Part shown: positions 1 to 9,404 of the stretch, piece by piece
How positions within the stretch are numbered: the first letter of the stretch is position 1
Layout: every line of letters starts with the position of its first letter
DNA from: Hoyosella subflava DQS3-9A1
Lineage (GTDB): Bacteria > Actinomycetota > Actinomycetes > Mycobacteriales > Mycobacteriaceae
Length of the DNA: 64,000 nt
Direction: 5' to 3'
Assembly: GCF_000214175.1 (NCBI RefSeq)
Contig: NC_015564.1
Coordinates: forward strand, 372,001-436,000
The notes under the pieces: generated by a model
Database searches by the model: none
Seen by the model: only the letters and a program-made list of their open reading frames with translations
Told to the model about the DNA's origin: nothing
Position numbers and translations under genes: made by a program

Positions 1-1140
1 ACGGTGCGCAGGGATGGCGACGTCATCGAAGTCTCTGCCGAGAAGGGACACCTCCGTGAGGCGGGCAACCTGGTCTTCCACATTGCGCTGCTGGGTGTGC
101 TCGCCTCAGTCGCGCTGGGCCGGATCTTCGGGTACGAAGGGTCAGTCATTGTGGTTGCGAACGGTGGGCCTGGAATTTGCACGGGCAGCCCCGCAGTCTA
201 CGACTCGTTTCGGGCTGGATTGAGCGTAGATGGCACTGATCTGACGCCGTTCTGTGTGCGGGTCAACGATTTCAGGGCTGACTATCTGGCGACAGGACAG
301 GCCGAGATGTTCACGTCGAACATCGAATACCAGGCGGGCGATGACTTACTGACCAACGAGTGGAATCCGTACACCCTGCGAGTCAACGATCCGTTGCGGG
401 TTGAAGGCGACCGCTTGTACCTCATTGGGCATGGCTTCGCGCCGAGGTTCACAGTCACGTTCCCGAACGGTGAATCGCGCAGCGAAACACTCCAGTTCGC
501 GCCGGAGGACGCCACTACCTTCTTAAGTAGCGGGGCGATGCGTTTCGACCCACCGGCTGGTTTGTATCCGGATCAGTCGGAGCGCCGGCAGAATCAAATC
601 GCTATCGAGGGACTCTTCGCGCCGACCGCCTTCTTTGAGGGAGATCTGCTGACCTCTGTTTTCCCCGCAATGAACGACCCGGCTGTCGCGATCGACATCT
701 ACAAGGGTGACATTGGGCTCGATGCGGGGCGGCCCCAGAACATCTTCGCTCTCGATCAGTCGATGATCGAGCAGGAACGATTGGTTCGGCAGGCACGAGT
801 CAATCTCATGGCGGGGGAAAGCACCACCCTCGATGATGGAACCGAAGTTCGCTTCGACGGCGCGGAAGAGTGGGTGTCGCTCCAGGTGTCGCACGACCCT
901 GCACAGGGCTGGGTCCTGGCTTCCGCAATCGCGATGACGCTGGGACTGGTGGTCTCGCTACTGGTGACGCGGCGACGTGTCTGGGTTCGGATCTCACCCG
1001 ACCTGCATGCCCCAACCGCGGGTGAACGACGTACTGTAGTTGAAATTGGCGGTCTGGCCAGAACGGATCAGGCTGGCTGGGGCAGCGAATTCGAGCGGGT
1101 ATGCACGCGCATCTCGGCCCCTCGCTCCTCGGATACGTAG
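1..1140 (+). CDS. resB: Cytochrome c biogenesis protein ResB (5' end outside window)
   Basis: C-terminal about 379 residues of ResB, the System II protein that with CcsB delivers and ligates haem to apocytochrome c on the outer face of the membrane. The frame is open at base 1, so the start lies upstream. Visible are one membrane segment near the beginning (about residues 25-44 of the visible part), a long extracytoplasmic domain of roughly 260 residues with two cysteines early on, and a final membrane helix followed by a basic cytoplasmic tail (RRRVWVR). ccsB follows after 17 bases on the same strand, the usual resB-ccsB order of actinomycetes (Rv0528-Rv0529 in M. tuberculosis). The family call rests on remembered similarity and on this pairing. 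Confidence 0.9.
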   Translation, partial: TVRRDGDVIEVSAEKGHLREAGNLVFHIALLGVLASVALGRIFGYEGSVIVVANGGPGICTGSPAVYDSFRAGLSVDGTDLTPFCVRVNDFRADYLATGQAEMFTSNIEYQAGDDLLTNEWNPYTLRVNDPLRVEGDRLYLIGHGFAPRFTVTFPNGESRSETLQFAPEDATTFLSSGAMRFDPPAGLYPDQSERRQNQIAIEGLFAPTAFFEGDLLTSVFPAMNDPAVAIDIYKGDIGLDAGRPQNIFALDQSMIEQERLVRQARVNLMAGESTTLDDGTEVRFDGAEEWVSLQVSHDPAQGWVLASAIAMTLGLVVSLLVTRRRVWVRISPDLHAPTAGERRTVVEIGGLARTDQAGWGSEFERVCTRISAPRSSDT

Positions 1141-1157
1141 GAAAGGCACGAAGATCT

Positions 1158-2123
1158 ATGGACATCGACCCGAACCTCGCGCGGTACAGCGACCTGACAT
1201 TCCAGACCGCGTTCGCTGTGTATGTCCTCGCCATGCTCATGTTCGCGGGTCAATACGGATCGGCGCGAGTGAAGAAGGCGCATGAGCGCGAACTCGTTGG
1301 TGCCCCGGCGGCGCCACACGGTTCGCCAGGCCCGCGCGTCGGTCCCGTAGTGCAGCGTTCGTGGCGCGACAAGTTCGGCGGGATGGGTTACGCCTTGATC
1401 GTTGTGGCCGCGGTCAGTCACTTCGCGTCGCTGGTGCTGCGAGGTCTTGCGACCGACCGGTTCCCGCTGGGCAACATGTACGAGTTCACATCGGCGATGG
1501 TTCTCGTCGCGGTTGTGTCAGGGCTGGTCTTCATTCGCAAACCCGACCAGCGACCGTTGTGGATCTTCGTGCTGGTGCCGGTTGTTCTGCTGGTATTCCT
1601 CTGCGGCACCGTGCTGTACGCGGACGCTGCTCCCGTTGTGCCCGCTCTGCAGTCATTCTGGCTCCCTATTCACGTGTCGCTAGCGGTTATCGGAAGCGGG
1701 CTCTTCCTCGTTGCCGGTGTCGCGAGTTTGATGTTCCTGCTTCGTATCCGGCGGCCTGAAGGTGCAGAGGGCGGCGGCTTTGTCGGCCGGATCGCCGAAC
1801 ATCTGCCGAGCGGGCAGTCACTTGACCGTATCGCGTACCGGACGACTGTCATCGCGTTCCCGATCTTCGGCGTCGGTGTCATCCTGGGCGCTGTCTGGGC
1901 CGAGGCGGCATGGGGACGATTCTGGGGCTGGGATCCGAAGGAAACTATGTCCTTCGTGACCTGGATTGTTTACGCCGCATACTTGCACGCGCGCGCCACA
2001 GCCGGATGGCGTGACGTGAAAGCAGCATGGATCAACGTCACGGGCTTCGCGATGGTGGTCTTCAACCTGTTCTTCATCAACATGGTTGTTTCTGGCTTGC
2101 ACTCGTACGCAGGACTGAACTGA
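1158..2123 (+). CDS. ccsB: Cytochrome c biogenesis protein CcsB/CcsA (haem channel)
   Basis: 321-residue polytopic membrane protein of the CcsA/ResC family, the haem-handling partner of ResB in System II cytochrome c maturation. The tryptophan-rich haem-binding signature FWGWDPKE lies at residues 255-262, followed by further helices with conserved histidines. The ATG at 1158 is chosen because MDIDPNLARY matches the expected N-terminus and a GAAAGG ribosome site lies about 12 bases upstream; the open frame runs further upstream but overlaps resB. It forms an operon with resB. The gene is followed by a long hairpin (2135-2183) that may end the transcript. Confidence 0.93.
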   Translation: MDIDPNLARYSDLTFQTAFAVYVLAMLMFAGQYGSARVKKAHERELVGAPAAPHGSPGPRVGPVVQRSWRDKFGGMGYALIVVAAVSHFASLVLRGLATDRFPLGNMYEFTSAMVLVAVVSGLVFIRKPDQRPLWIFVLVPVVLLVFLCGTVLYADAAPVVPALQSFWLPIHVSLAVIGSGLFLVAGVASLMFLLRIRRPEGAEGGGFVGRIAEHLPSGQSLDRIAYRTTVIAFPIFGVGVILGAVWAEAAWGRFWGWDPKETMSFVTWIVYAAYLHARATAGWRDVKAAWINVTGFAMVVFNLFFINMVVSGLHSYAGLN

Positions 2124-2134
2124 CCCAGCCTCGC

Positions 2135-2183
2135 GAATCGTGAAGGATTTTCCCTCCCTGCGAGGGAAAATACTTCACGATTC
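2135..2183. repeat. Long hairpin repeat, copy A
   Basis: Inverted repeat with 22-base arms (2135-2156 and 2162-2183), one mismatch, and a 5-base loop, 11 bases after the ccsB stop. The outer arm reads ATCGTGAAGGATT, the same core as a second hairpin at 59901-59945. There is no T-run, so it is not a classic intrinsic terminator, though a stem this strong could end transcription or protect the mRNA 3' end. The rest of 2184-2347 shows nothing I can name. Confidence 0.8.
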
Positions 2184-2347
2184 CGCGCAACGCTCGGTTG
2201 GTGTCTCACATTTTGAGAACCCGCATAACGCCAGTTTGCGTTCAGGTGAGGTAATCGCCCTACTCTTCATGTGGCTAATCGGGGGATGGCCACTTATTGG
2301 GAACCTGCGCAGCCACTGCGCAGGGCGCTACAGGGGGAGGGGTGGCG

Positions 2348-3451
2348 ATGCCTGCATCAGCCGACAGTCAAACGATATTCGGTCAGGACACTGACCGTTC
2401 AGCCGAGTTTTTTGCCACTGACCAGTTCAGTTATCCGTCCGAGAACAGGGCTGAGCTTGTGGTACCCCAGGAATTGGGGCTCCGGAAACCAACGCAACCG
2501 CGTGGAGCAGAAGCTGGAGCCTGTGAGCCCTCGTCTTCCTGGGACCTGTCCAGCTCAGTTCTGCTCAAGCCAGTGAAGGCCGCGCCACGGCGCGGGTGGC
2601 GTAAAGCCGTGTACTCCTGCACAGGCGGAGCGGTGAATCTCGGGGATGGCAGGCGGGAGGCTTACCTCGCTGACCTCACGAAGCAGCTCAACGCTCCGCT
2701 CTACGGATGCCACAAGATCGCAGTGCTGTCCCTCAAAGGTGGCGTGGGGAAAACGACGGTCACCGCCGCTTTAGGCTCGACTTTCGCCTCCCTGCGAGGT
2801 GATCGGGTAATCGCGGTCGACGCGAACCCGGACCGCGGCACGCTGTGCAACAAACTTCCGCTCGACACTGACGCGACAGTGCGCGACTTGCTGCAGCAAG
2901 ACCCGGATATTCAGCGTTACAGCGACGTCCGGGCGTATACGTCACAGGCGAACAGCCGTCTTGAGGTTCTTGCTTCGGATACAGACCCAGCCGTATCCGA
3001 GGCGTTCAGTGCGGAGGATTACGGCCGCGTCCTCGACGTCCTCGAGCGTTTCTACAATCTGGTCCTCACGGATTGCGGAACAGGCCTCATGCACTCCGCG
3101 ATGTCTGGGGTGCTCAAGAACGCGGATGCGCTGATCATCATCAGCTCTGGCTCGGTCGATGGTGCGCGCAGTGCGTCGGCAACGATGGACTGGCTGGAAG
3201 CCCACGGTTATGCCGACCTGGTGACACGGTCGGTGACAGTGATCAATGCGGCGCGGCCGAAGGCGGGAAAAGTAGACCTCGGTCAGGTGATCGAGCATTT
3301 TGCTCGTCGCAGCCGTACCGTGCGGTTGCTGCCATTTGATGCGCATCTCGAAGAGGGCGCTGAGATCGATATGGAGCGACTGCGGCCTGCGACAAGGATC
3401 GCCTTGATGGAACTCGCGGCAACGATGGCCGAAGGATTCGGTCAGCGGTAG
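2348..3451 (+). CDS. MinD/ParA-like P-loop ATPase (Rv0530-type)
   Basis: 367-residue protein with a deviant Walker A motif KGGVGKTT at residues 130-137 and the following VDANPD segment, typical of the MinD/ParA ATPases that position or partition cellular structures. The preceding segment has the pattern GWR..V...TGGAVNLG, which I recall from the EspI-like ATPases of ESX loci and from Rv0530. The N-terminal 100 residues are low-complexity and probably disordered. The ATG at 2348 follows a strong AGGGGGAGGGG ribosome site; an in-frame GTG lies two codons earlier and the frame itself opens at 2297. In M. tuberculosis the gene at this place after ccsA is also an uncharacterised P-loop protein. 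The true cargo is unknown. Confidence 0.85.
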   Translation: MPASADSQTIFGQDTDRSAEFFATDQFSYPSENRAELVVPQELGLRKPTQPRGAEAGACEPSSSWDLSSSVLLKPVKAAPRRGWRKAVYSCTGGAVNLGDGRREAYLADLTKQLNAPLYGCHKIAVLSLKGGVGKTTVTAALGSTFASLRGDRVIAVDANPDRGTLCNKLPLDTDATVRDLLQQDPDIQRYSDVRAYTSQANSRLEVLASDTDPAVSEAFSAEDYGRVLDVLERFYNLVLTDCGTGLMHSAMSGVLKNADALIIISSGSVDGARSASATMDWLEAHGYADLVTRSVTVINAARPKAGKVDLGQVIEHFARRSRTVRLLPFDAHLEEGAEIDMERLRPATRIALMELAATMAEGFGQR

Positions 3452-3462
3452 TCAGCTTCCCG

Positions 3463-3535
3463 GTGAAACGCGTGTGAGCACCACCACGTGCGCGGGGTGA
3501 CCCGCGACGGTGGCTGGTGCTCACACGCGTTTCAC
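3463..3535. repeat. 73-base near-perfect palindrome between convergent genes
   Basis: Outer arms of 21 bases (3463-3483 and 3515-3535) are perfectly complementary. The interior continues as an imperfect stem (CCACC...GCGCGGG gtga CCCGCG...GGTGG), so the whole element can fold into one rod of about 30 base pairs. It lies 12 bases after the MinD-like gene and 22 bases before the stop of the convergent gene at 3557-3772. A bidirectional transcription stop is the simplest role. The ends read GTGAA and TTCAC, like the ends of the hairpins at 2135 and 59901. Confidence 0.8.
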
Positions 3536-3556
3536 TACTAGCGTCCTACCCGGAAC

Positions 3557-3772
3557 TCAATGCTCCGGGTTGGGTGACTCGTTCCCGTCACTATGGGGCC
3601 CTGACTTATCGCGACGGACGTCTCTGCCAAGCCTCCACAGGAAATCCGGATCGTCATCGGGGCCCATTGAGCGCGGAACATTGTCGGTACGCCCGAGGAG
3701 TGAGGGGCCGAAGGCCCGCCACATCAGAATTGCGAGCGTTATCAGCCCGATCAACGCCAAAATGTAAATCAC
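3557..3772 (-). CDS. Small single-pass membrane protein
   Basis: 71-residue protein with one N-terminal hydrophobic helix (residues 2-20, IYILALIGLITLAILMW) and a charged, proline- and aspartate-rich cytoplasmic tail containing DDDPDFLWRLGRD. The start is a GTG at 3772 preceded by a perfect AGGAGG six bases upstream, which is the main reason to believe it. Open frames on the opposite strand (3510-3767, 3517-4014) lack a comparable ribosome site and have unnatural composition. I do not recognise a function. Small membrane proteins of this shape are common next to the Rv0530 orthologue in related genomes (from memory). Confidence 0.75.
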   Translation of the reverse strand: MIYILALIGLITLAILMWRAFGPSLLGRTDNVPRSMGPDDDPDFLWRLGRDVRRDKSGPHSDGNESPNPEH

Positions 3773-3871
3773 GACGCACCTCCTCTACTACGAGAGTAGC
3801 TGCCTTAGCGCATTGCGTGCTAGGAGGCGTGGTGGGAGGCGTGCTCCGGCGCAGTTTGGGTGTGGCCGGTA

Positions 3872-4078
3872 CTAGTGGTGTGCCTCAGAGGTCAGGCGAG
3901 CATGGAGCTCGCGTACCTCGGATTCGCGGAAGCGGCGATGCCCGCCGGGCGTGCGCAGCGAACCGAGGCGTCCCGCCAGTGCCCAGCGAGAGACCGTCTT
4001 CGGGTCAACGCTGAAGAGGGACGCGACCTGGCCGGGGGTGAGGAGGCGTTCAGTGTTATCGAATCCAATGGCTGTCAT
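3872..4078 (-). CDS. BldC-like MerR-type helix-turn-helix regulator
   Basis: 68-residue DNA-binding protein made of little more than one winged helix-turn-helix of the MerR/excisionase class. The segment LLTPGQVASLFSVDPKTVSR followed by WALAGRLGSLRTPGGHRRFR closely matches Streptomyces BldC, a developmental regulator that binds direct repeats cooperatively. Its ATG at 4078 has an AAGGAG ribosome site seven bases upstream. It is divergent from the DUF4229 gene at 4226 and shares a 147-base intergenic region with it. It could instead belong to a phage-excisionase-like subgroup, but there are no phage genes nearby. Confidence 0.88.
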   Translation of the reverse strand: MTAIGFDNTERLLTPGQVASLFSVDPKTVSRWALAGRLGSLRTPGGHRRFRESEVRELHARLTSEAHH

Positions 4079-4225
4079 CTATGTGCTCCTTCGGTTTGTG
4101 ACCGCGTGGACAAAGCCATATTGACACCAAAACCCCCAGGTACTCGAACAGTCTGTCGTTGGTAAAGGGGAGGTAAGCGACCAAGCGGGCAATTCACCCC
4201 GCGAGAAACTAGGTAGCCTAAGGGG

Positions 4226-4588
4226 GTGAGTGAATCGACACAGGACGCCCACCAGACTCCTGAATCTGCAGTAACGCCTGAACAACCCGTGTATACGCGC
4301 CGCGGGCTCGCGCGTGACGTCTTGCTCTTTACCCTCGCCAGAATCGTCCTGGCTGCCGCGCTGACTGCCGCGATAGTCGGGATCGGCATGCTTTTCGGCG
4401 TCGAGGTTTACCTACTCGTTGCACTGCTTTTCGCGGTGATCATCGCGATGCCGCTGTCGATTGTGTTGTTCCGGCCGCTGAGGTTCCGGATTACGAGCGC
4501 GATCGCCGCGATCGACGAGCAGCGCCGCCGCGACCGTGCGGAACTGGAAGCCAAGCTCCGTTCCGGACGCGCCAGTGACAGTCGGTGA
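4226..4588 (+). CDS. DUF4229 membrane protein
   Basis: 120-residue protein with two hydrophobic helices (about residues 33-55 and 58-82) between a hydrophilic N-terminus and a basic, coiled C-terminal tail ([16 protein letters not shown]). This pattern, with [16 protein letters not shown], matches the actinobacterial DUF4229 family as I recall it; no function is known. The GTG at 4226 follows AAGGGG by only a couple of bases, so the message may be nearly leaderless. Its 3' end overlaps the start of the next gene by 14 bases, suggesting co-translation. Confidence 0.8.
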   Translation: MSESTQDAHQTPESAVTPEQPVYTRRGLARDVLLFTLARIVLAAALTAAIVGIGMLFGVEVYLLVALLFAVIIAMPLSIVLFRPLRFRITSAIAAIDEQRRRDRAELEAKLRSGRASDSR

Positions 4589-5714
4589 ACCAGGGCTTTG
4601 TGCCGGTGACCTGATTGTCGACCGTTCCCCGGCGCGCTCCTGGGCTGACGATGCGGTCCGGCTGATCGAGGCGGACGCGCAGCGAAGCGCGGACACGCAC
4701 CTGCTGCGTTACCCGTTGCCCGAGCAGTGGCCTGGCTCGCCGGCGCGAATTCAGGTGTATCTCAAAGATGAGTCGACGCACATCACGGGGAGCCTGAAGC
4801 ACCGGCTGGCGCGGTCGCTGTTTCTCTATGGGCTCTGCAATGGCTGGATCAGCGCCGACACAACTGTCATTGAGGCATCGTCCGGCTCGACGGCAGTCTC
4901 CGAGGCGTACTTTGCACGGTTGCTGGGCCTCGATTTTGTCGCCGTAATGCCGTCCGGCACCAGTCCCGCGAAGATTGCCTTGATCGAGGCGCACGGCGGC
5001 CGGTGCCATCTGGTGGACGACTCCGCAATGATCTACGCCGAGGCGCAGCGCCTCGCTAGTGAGACGGGCGGTCACTACCTCGATCAGTTTACGAATGCAG
5101 AGCGTGCGACGGACTGGCGTGGCAACAACAACATCGCTGAATCGATGTTCACCCAGCTCCAGCATGAAGAACACCCGATTCCGGACTGGATCGTCGTCGG
5201 TGCTGGTACCGGCGGAACAAGCGCGACTATCGGCCGATACATCCGATATCGCCGCCACCACACGCGCCTCTGTGTTGTGGACCCAGAGAATTCGGTGTTC
5301 TTCGAATCGTGGCGTACCGGTGATCCGACCCTCACGTCCCCTTGCAGCTCACGGATAGAAGGGATCGGACGGCCCCGTGCTGAACCGTCGTTCATTCCTG
5401 AAGTGGTCGATCGGATGGTTAAGGTTCCAGATGCGGCCTCGATCGCCGCAGCGCGCTACGCAAGCGGTCAGCTTGGGCGCCGGGTGGGTGGGTCAACTGG
5501 AACCAACTTGTGGGGGGTTTTCAGCATTGTCGCGCAAATGGCCGCGCAGGGCCGGAGTGGGAGCGTGGTGACGCTGCTCTGTGACGCGGGTGACCGGTAC
5601 TCCGGAACCTATTTCGACGATGAGTGGGTCGATCAGGAAGGCTTGGACCTCTCAGGTGCTGAAGCCGTGCTCGCGGAGTTCAGCGCCACTGGCAGATGGG
5701 CCACACATGGGTGA
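4575..5714 (+). CDS. cds1: PLP-dependent cysteine synthase-family enzyme, probable L-cysteine desulfhydrase (Cds1-like)
   Basis: 379-residue fold-type II PLP enzyme. The internal aldimine lysine is expected at K75 in GSLKHRLA, the substrate loop is SSGSTAVS, and the phosphate-binding glycine loop is [14 protein letters not shown]. The sequence resembles Rv3684/Cds1, which releases H2S from cysteine, more than CysK or CysM, whose lysine motif is usually SVKDR or similar. The GTG at 4575 overlaps the previous gene by 14 bases; an upstream frame to 4536 would add 13 residues. The stop overlaps the ATG of the ABC transporter ATPase by 8 bases, a sign of translational coupling to an exporter. A cystathionine beta-synthase-like role is the alternative. 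Confidence 0.8.
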   Translation: MTVGEPGLCAGDLIVDRSPARSWADDAVRLIEADAQRSADTHLLRYPLPEQWPGSPARIQVYLKDESTHITGSLKHRLARSLFLYGLCNGWISADTTVIEASSGSTAVSEAYFARLLGLDFVAVMPSGTSPAKIALIEAHGGRCHLVDDSAMIYAEAQRLASETGGHYLDQFTNAERATDWRGNNNIAESMFTQLQHEEHPIPDWIVVGAGTGGTSATIGRYIRYRRHHTRLCVVDPENSVFFESWRTGDPTLTSPCSSRIEGIGRPRAEPSFIPEVVDRMVKVPDAASIAAARYASGQLGRRVGGSTGTNLWGVFSIVAQMAAQGRSGSVVTLLCDAGDRYSGTYFDDEWVDQEGLDLSGAEAVLAEFSATGRWATHG

Positions 5715-6402
5715 GGCGGTGCGCTTCGCGAACGTCGTTCGGGAATACCAGGTGGGCGGCCAAATGGTGCGCGCACTCGATGGGGTAGATCTCAGCCTTG
5801 AGGGCGGTCAGTTCGTCTCTATCGTGGGCCCGTCAGGCGCAGGCAAGAGCACGCTGCTGCATCTCATGGGTGGCCTCGACCAGCCCACGGAGGGAACGGT
5901 GGCGGTTGGTGGCGCTGATATCGGCGCCCTGTCCGATGAGGGTCTCGCCGAATTTCGGCGGCACCGGATCGGCTTCGTTTTCCAGTTCTTCAATCTTCTG
6001 CCCACTCTCACAGCATGGGAGAACGTAGCGGTGCCGCGGCTGCTGGACGGGCGGACACTGAGTTCAGCGCGCGCAGACGCGATAGCGCTGCTCGAACGCG
6101 TGGGGCTGGGGGAGCGCGTCAATCACAAGCCCGCAGAGCTCTCGGGAGGACAGATGCAGCGGGTCGCCGTGGCGCGTGCGCTCGTCAACAACCCTCCGCT
6201 CATCCTGGCTGACGAGCCGACTGGAAATCTCGACTCGAAAACCGGGCGTGGAATACTCGCGCTTCTGTCGGAGGTGGCGCACGGTGGTGCTGACCGTCTC
6301 GTCGTGATGGTGACCCACGACAGCAGTGCCGCCGCCGTGACGGACCGAACAATCACGATGCGTGACGGGCGGCTCGACGGCTCCCACAGCGGAACGCAGT
6401 AG
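5707..6402 (+). CDS. MacB/LolD-type ABC transporter ATP-binding protein
   Basis: 231-residue ATPase with Walker [10 protein letters not shown] (41-49), Q-loop near FQFFNLLPT, signature LSGGQ (145-149), Walker B LILADE (165-170) and the [12 protein letters not shown] stretch typical of the MacB/LolD/FtsE group. It energises the FtsX-like permease encoded next. These transporters act on lipoproteins, peptides or envelope substrates rather than small-molecule uptake. The ATG at 5707 lies inside the end of the PLP-enzyme gene. The frame opens further upstream at 5581 but would overlap that gene heavily. Confidence 0.92.
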   Translation: MGEAVRFANVVREYQVGGQMVRALDGVDLSLEGGQFVSIVGPSGAGKSTLLHLMGGLDQPTEGTVAVGGADIGALSDEGLAEFRRHRIGFVFQFFNLLPTLTAWENVAVPRLLDGRTLSSARADAIALLERVGLGERVNHKPAELSGGQMQRVAVARALVNNPPLILADEPTGNLDSKTGRGILALLSEVAHGGADRLVVMVTHDSSAAAVTDRTITMRDGRLDGSHSGTQ

Positions 6403-6424
6403 CGGTGAGAGCAGGGGGAAGCCC

Positions 6425-8938
6425 GTGAGCAGAGCGGCGCTGGGGAGATGGTGGCTCCTCCACCTGCGTGAACTTATCGCCCGCCCAATTCGTTCGGCGA
6501 TCTCGATCGGCGTCATTGCTGTTTCCTCTGCCCTGCTCGTCGCGGTCCTTTCAACTTATGGCTCGCTGACAGGGTCCGTGGATCGCCTCTCTCAGGCCGT
6601 CGCGGGGGATGCTGCCCTCGAAGTCACCGCCATCGCCGATACCGGTTTTGACGACCGGGTCCTGCCGCTGGTGCGGCGTGTGCCGGGGGTTGAGACAGCT
6701 GCGCCGTTGCTCTGGGCGCCGGTCGCGTATGGGGGCCGGGGGACGCTGATTTTCGGTGCGGATCAATCTGCGGGCGCGCTTGGCAGTGATCTTGTTGGTG
6801 CGGTCGATGGCGATCTCCAGCAGTTGGCGCCGGAGTTGCTGGGTGGCGGTGTGATCGCCGGTCCAGGAGCCGGTGTCCAGGTCGGCGACGTGCTCCGGCT
6901 CCCGGGGGGTGAAGCCGAGGTGATCCAGGTCTCCAGCGATCCCGCTGCCAGACCGATCAACAGCGGGAATTTCCTCGTCACCGCGTTGCCGGTCGCGCAG
7001 CGGCTGGCGGGGCGTGAGGGCACGCTGGACTCGATCTTCATCATTCCCGAACCTGGGGTTCCAGTGAGTTCGCTGCAGGAACGGGTCACTGCGGCGATCG
7101 ACGGCAGAGCGCTGGTCGCCGAGCCGGAGTTCCGCGCTGCGCAGGCAGGAACCTCCATCGCGCTGACTCGTGACTCCACCTTGCTCGTCGCCCTAATCGG
7201 GCTAGTTGTCGCTGGCTTTCTTGTTTTCAACTCGATGAACATGACAGTTGCCCAGCGGCGTCCCGCGATCGCGACGCTCCGGGCGCTCGGAGCTCAACGG
7301 GCGGTAATTGTTCGCGGACTTGTTGGCGAGGCCGCGTTGATAGGCCTCATCGGGGGTGTCGCCGGAATCCCGCTGGGTGCGGTGATGGGGGAACTCGCCG
7401 TCGGCCGGGTACCGCCGGTCCTCGTGCAATCCTTCAGCGGGGAAGTGGCTTTCGCAGTTCAGTGGTATGCGCCCATCGTCGCGCTGATTCTCTGTGTCGG
7501 GGCGAGCGTTGTCGCGTCCGCGGTCGCGGCACGCCAAGTCTTTTCGGTCGCCCCGGTCGAAGCGCTGCAACCAGCGGATGTGGTGACAGCCGAGGTTCAC
7601 TCGGACTCGTGGACTATCCCCGCGCTCATCGCTGGCGCCGTGACGATGGCTGTAGCCGTCGCGATGGCGTTCAGTTTCAATGACCGTAAGGCCCTGCTCG
7701 CGGGCGCCCTTTTCGCGGTCGGGATTCTCGGGCTCTGCTACGGGCTGATCAAATTGATCGGGTCTTTGACATCGCATGTGGCTGGCGCGTGCGGTCCGGC
7801 AGGCCGCCTGGGTGCAGAATCGGCATCCCGGGCACCGCGCCGCGTGTGGGCCACCGCGATGACCGTGATGATCGCGGTGGCGGTCGCGGTCTCGACAACG
7901 GGCTCGATGCGTAATCTGGTCGAGTCTGCTGGCGGGCTCGTCTCGTCCCTCGCAGATGCCGACTTCTACTTGACGACAGCGCCTGTCGATAACGTACCCG
8001 CTGGTCCGGTGGTTCCAGATGGAGTGTTCGACGACGTCGCAGCAATTCCTGGTATATCCCGGGCTACTCCCGGCCAATGGGCGTATGCCAATCTCGGGGC
8101 GCCCGACAGCGCACCCCTGAAGGTGATGGTGCTTGGTGCCAGCGAAGGGTCGACGGCTCCAGCACTGACCGCGATGTCTCCAGAAATGCGGCAACAAGTT
8201 CTCGGCGGCGACGGAATTGCACTTTCACGGCAGCTAGCCCGATCGCTGGACGTCGATGTGGGCGACTCCATTGATGTCGCCACCCCGTCGGGGCTGCAGC
8301 GAGGCGACGTCGTCGGGGTGGTCGATTATCTAGCTGTGGGAGCTGGCATGATCGCGATGGATCTGCCGCGGATGCAGCAGTGGTACGAGCGTGACGGCGC
8401 GACGTTTATCGAAGCCGCAGTGGCGGCTGACGCTGACCCTGCCGAGGTGCTCAGCGCTGTCGAATCAGTGCTGCCTGAAGGGGTTTACCTTCAAACGGGT
8501 CAGGAAGCCTTTCTTTCAGCGCGCCAGGCAACAGAACAGGCGGGAGCGCTGGCAGTCGGTGTGCAGTGGATCGTCGCACTGGTCGCGGCCGTGGCACTCC
8601 TCAACACGCTTATGCTGTCGGTCCTGGATAGGCGCAGGGAACTCGGAGTTCTTCGCGCGATGGGTGCCAGCCGTAAGTTCATTTCCCGGACCGTGCTGTA
8701 CGAGGCGCTTGCGGTCGGGGTGGTTGGCGGCGCGATGGGGCTCCTGTTCGGCACAGCGCTTCACTACATCGCGACGGTTGCGCTTTCCGCGACAACTGCG
8801 GTGCAGATCAACTTTGCGCTTGTGCCGGTGGCCGGACTCTACGCGGCGGCGGCACTGCTGCTCGCGCTCGGCGGTGCGCTCGTGCCAGCGTGGCGAGCGG
8901 GACGAATGGACATCATCAGCGCAGTGAGCGCGGATTAG
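6425..8938 (+). CDS. FtsX-family ABC transporter permease (two FtsX domains)
   Basis: 837-residue permease paired with the MacB-type ATPase. An N-terminal membrane anchor (about residues 24-44) is followed by a large extracytoplasmic domain, a first FtsX block (the segment with [20 protein letters not shown]), a second large extracytoplasmic domain and a second FtsX block ([19 protein letters not shown]). Such doubled FtsX proteins do not need a second permease gene. The GTG at 6425 has AGGGGGAAG immediately upstream and is preferred over the earlier in-frame start at 6362, which overlaps the ATPase gene. Substrate unknown; coupling to the cysteine-desulfhydrase-like gene upstream is the only clue. 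Confidence 0.9.
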   Translation: MSRAALGRWWLLHLRELIARPIRSAISIGVIAVSSALLVAVLSTYGSLTGSVDRLSQAVAGDAALEVTAIADTGFDDRVLPLVRRVPGVETAAPLLWAPVAYGGRGTLIFGADQSAGALGSDLVGAVDGDLQQLAPELLGGGVIAGPGAGVQVGDVLRLPGGEAEVIQVSSDPAARPINSGNFLVTALPVAQRLAGREGTLDSIFIIPEPGVPVSSLQERVTAAIDGRALVAEPEFRAAQAGTSIALTRDSTLLVALIGLVVAGFLVFNSMNMTVAQRRPAIATLRALGAQRAVIVRGLVGEAALIGLIGGVAGIPLGAVMGELAVGRVPPVLVQSFSGEVAFAVQWYAPIVALILCVGASVVASAVAARQVFSVAPVEALQPADVVTAEVHSDSWTIPALIAGAVTMAVAVAMAFSFNDRKALLAGALFAVGILGLCYGLIKLIGSLTSHVAGACGPAGRLGAESASRAPRRVWATAMTVMIAVAVAVSTTGSMRNLVESAGGLVSSLADADFYLTTAPVDNVPAGPVVPDGVFDDVAAIPGISRATPGQWAYANLGAPDSAPLKVMVLGASEGSTAPALTAMSPEMRQQVLGGDGIALSRQLARSLDVDVGDSIDVATPSGLQRGDVVGVVDYLAVGAGMIAMDLPRMQQWYERDGATFIEAAVAADADPAEVLSAVESVLPEGVYLQTGQEAFLSARQATEQAGALAVGVQWIVALVAAVALLNTLMLSVLDRRRELGVLRAMGASRKFISRTVLYEALAVGVVGGAMGLLFGTALHYIATVALSATTAVQINFALVPVAGLYAAAALLLALGGALVPAWRAGRMDIISAVSAD

Positions 8939-8962
8939 CGATCAGCGTGTCACGATAGACGC

Positions 8963-9343
8963 ATGCTGTTCATTGCAAGCTTGGTGATTAACTCATTCGC
9001 CATTTGGCTCGCCGCAGAGTGGATTACAGGGATCTCACTCCGGCTGCCCGGAGATTCTATCGGTGCTGACGCGATCGTGATCGTGCTGATCGGTCTCGTC
9101 TTCACGCTCGTCAACATGGTGGTCAAGCCGGTCGTGAAGCTCTTGTCACTACCGCTTGTGATCCTCACGCTTGGCTTGTTCCTGCTGGTCATCAACGCCT
9201 TGATGTTGCTGCTCACGGAATGGGTGACCAGCTACTTCGACTACGGCATCGACATCGCTGGATTCTGGGCTGCGTTCTGGGGTGCCCTGCTGATCGCGAT
9301 CGTCAACTTCGTACTCGGAATGGTCGTGCCAGGTAAGCGCTGA
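8963..9343 (+). CDS. Holin-superfamily-IV-like four-helix membrane protein
   Basis: 126-residue protein with four hydrophobic helices (about 3-20, 35-58, 62-86 and 100-120) and the NMVVKPVVKLLSLPL stretch typical of the PF04020 'phage holin family' of bacterial membrane proteins. Despite the family name these are ordinary chromosomal proteins and there is no phage context here. The ATG at 8963 is 24 bases after the permease stop with no clear ribosome site. Function unknown. Confidence 0.82.
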   Translation: MLFIASLVINSFAIWLAAEWITGISLRLPGDSIGADAIVIVLIGLVFTLVNMVVKPVVKLLSLPLVILTLGLFLLVINALMLLLTEWVTSYFDYGIDIAGFWAAFWGALLIAIVNFVLGMVVPGKR

Positions 9344-9404
9344 TCAAGGCGAACCGTCCGACGCCTACGCCTGCAGGGAAACGCACGGTGTAACCGACTC
9401 GGAT

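Noticed and set aside
3510-4014. Forward open frames opposite the small membrane protein and BldC genes
   Set aside because: No ribosome sites and unnatural residue composition; the reverse-strand genes have perfect Shine-Dalgarno sequences.
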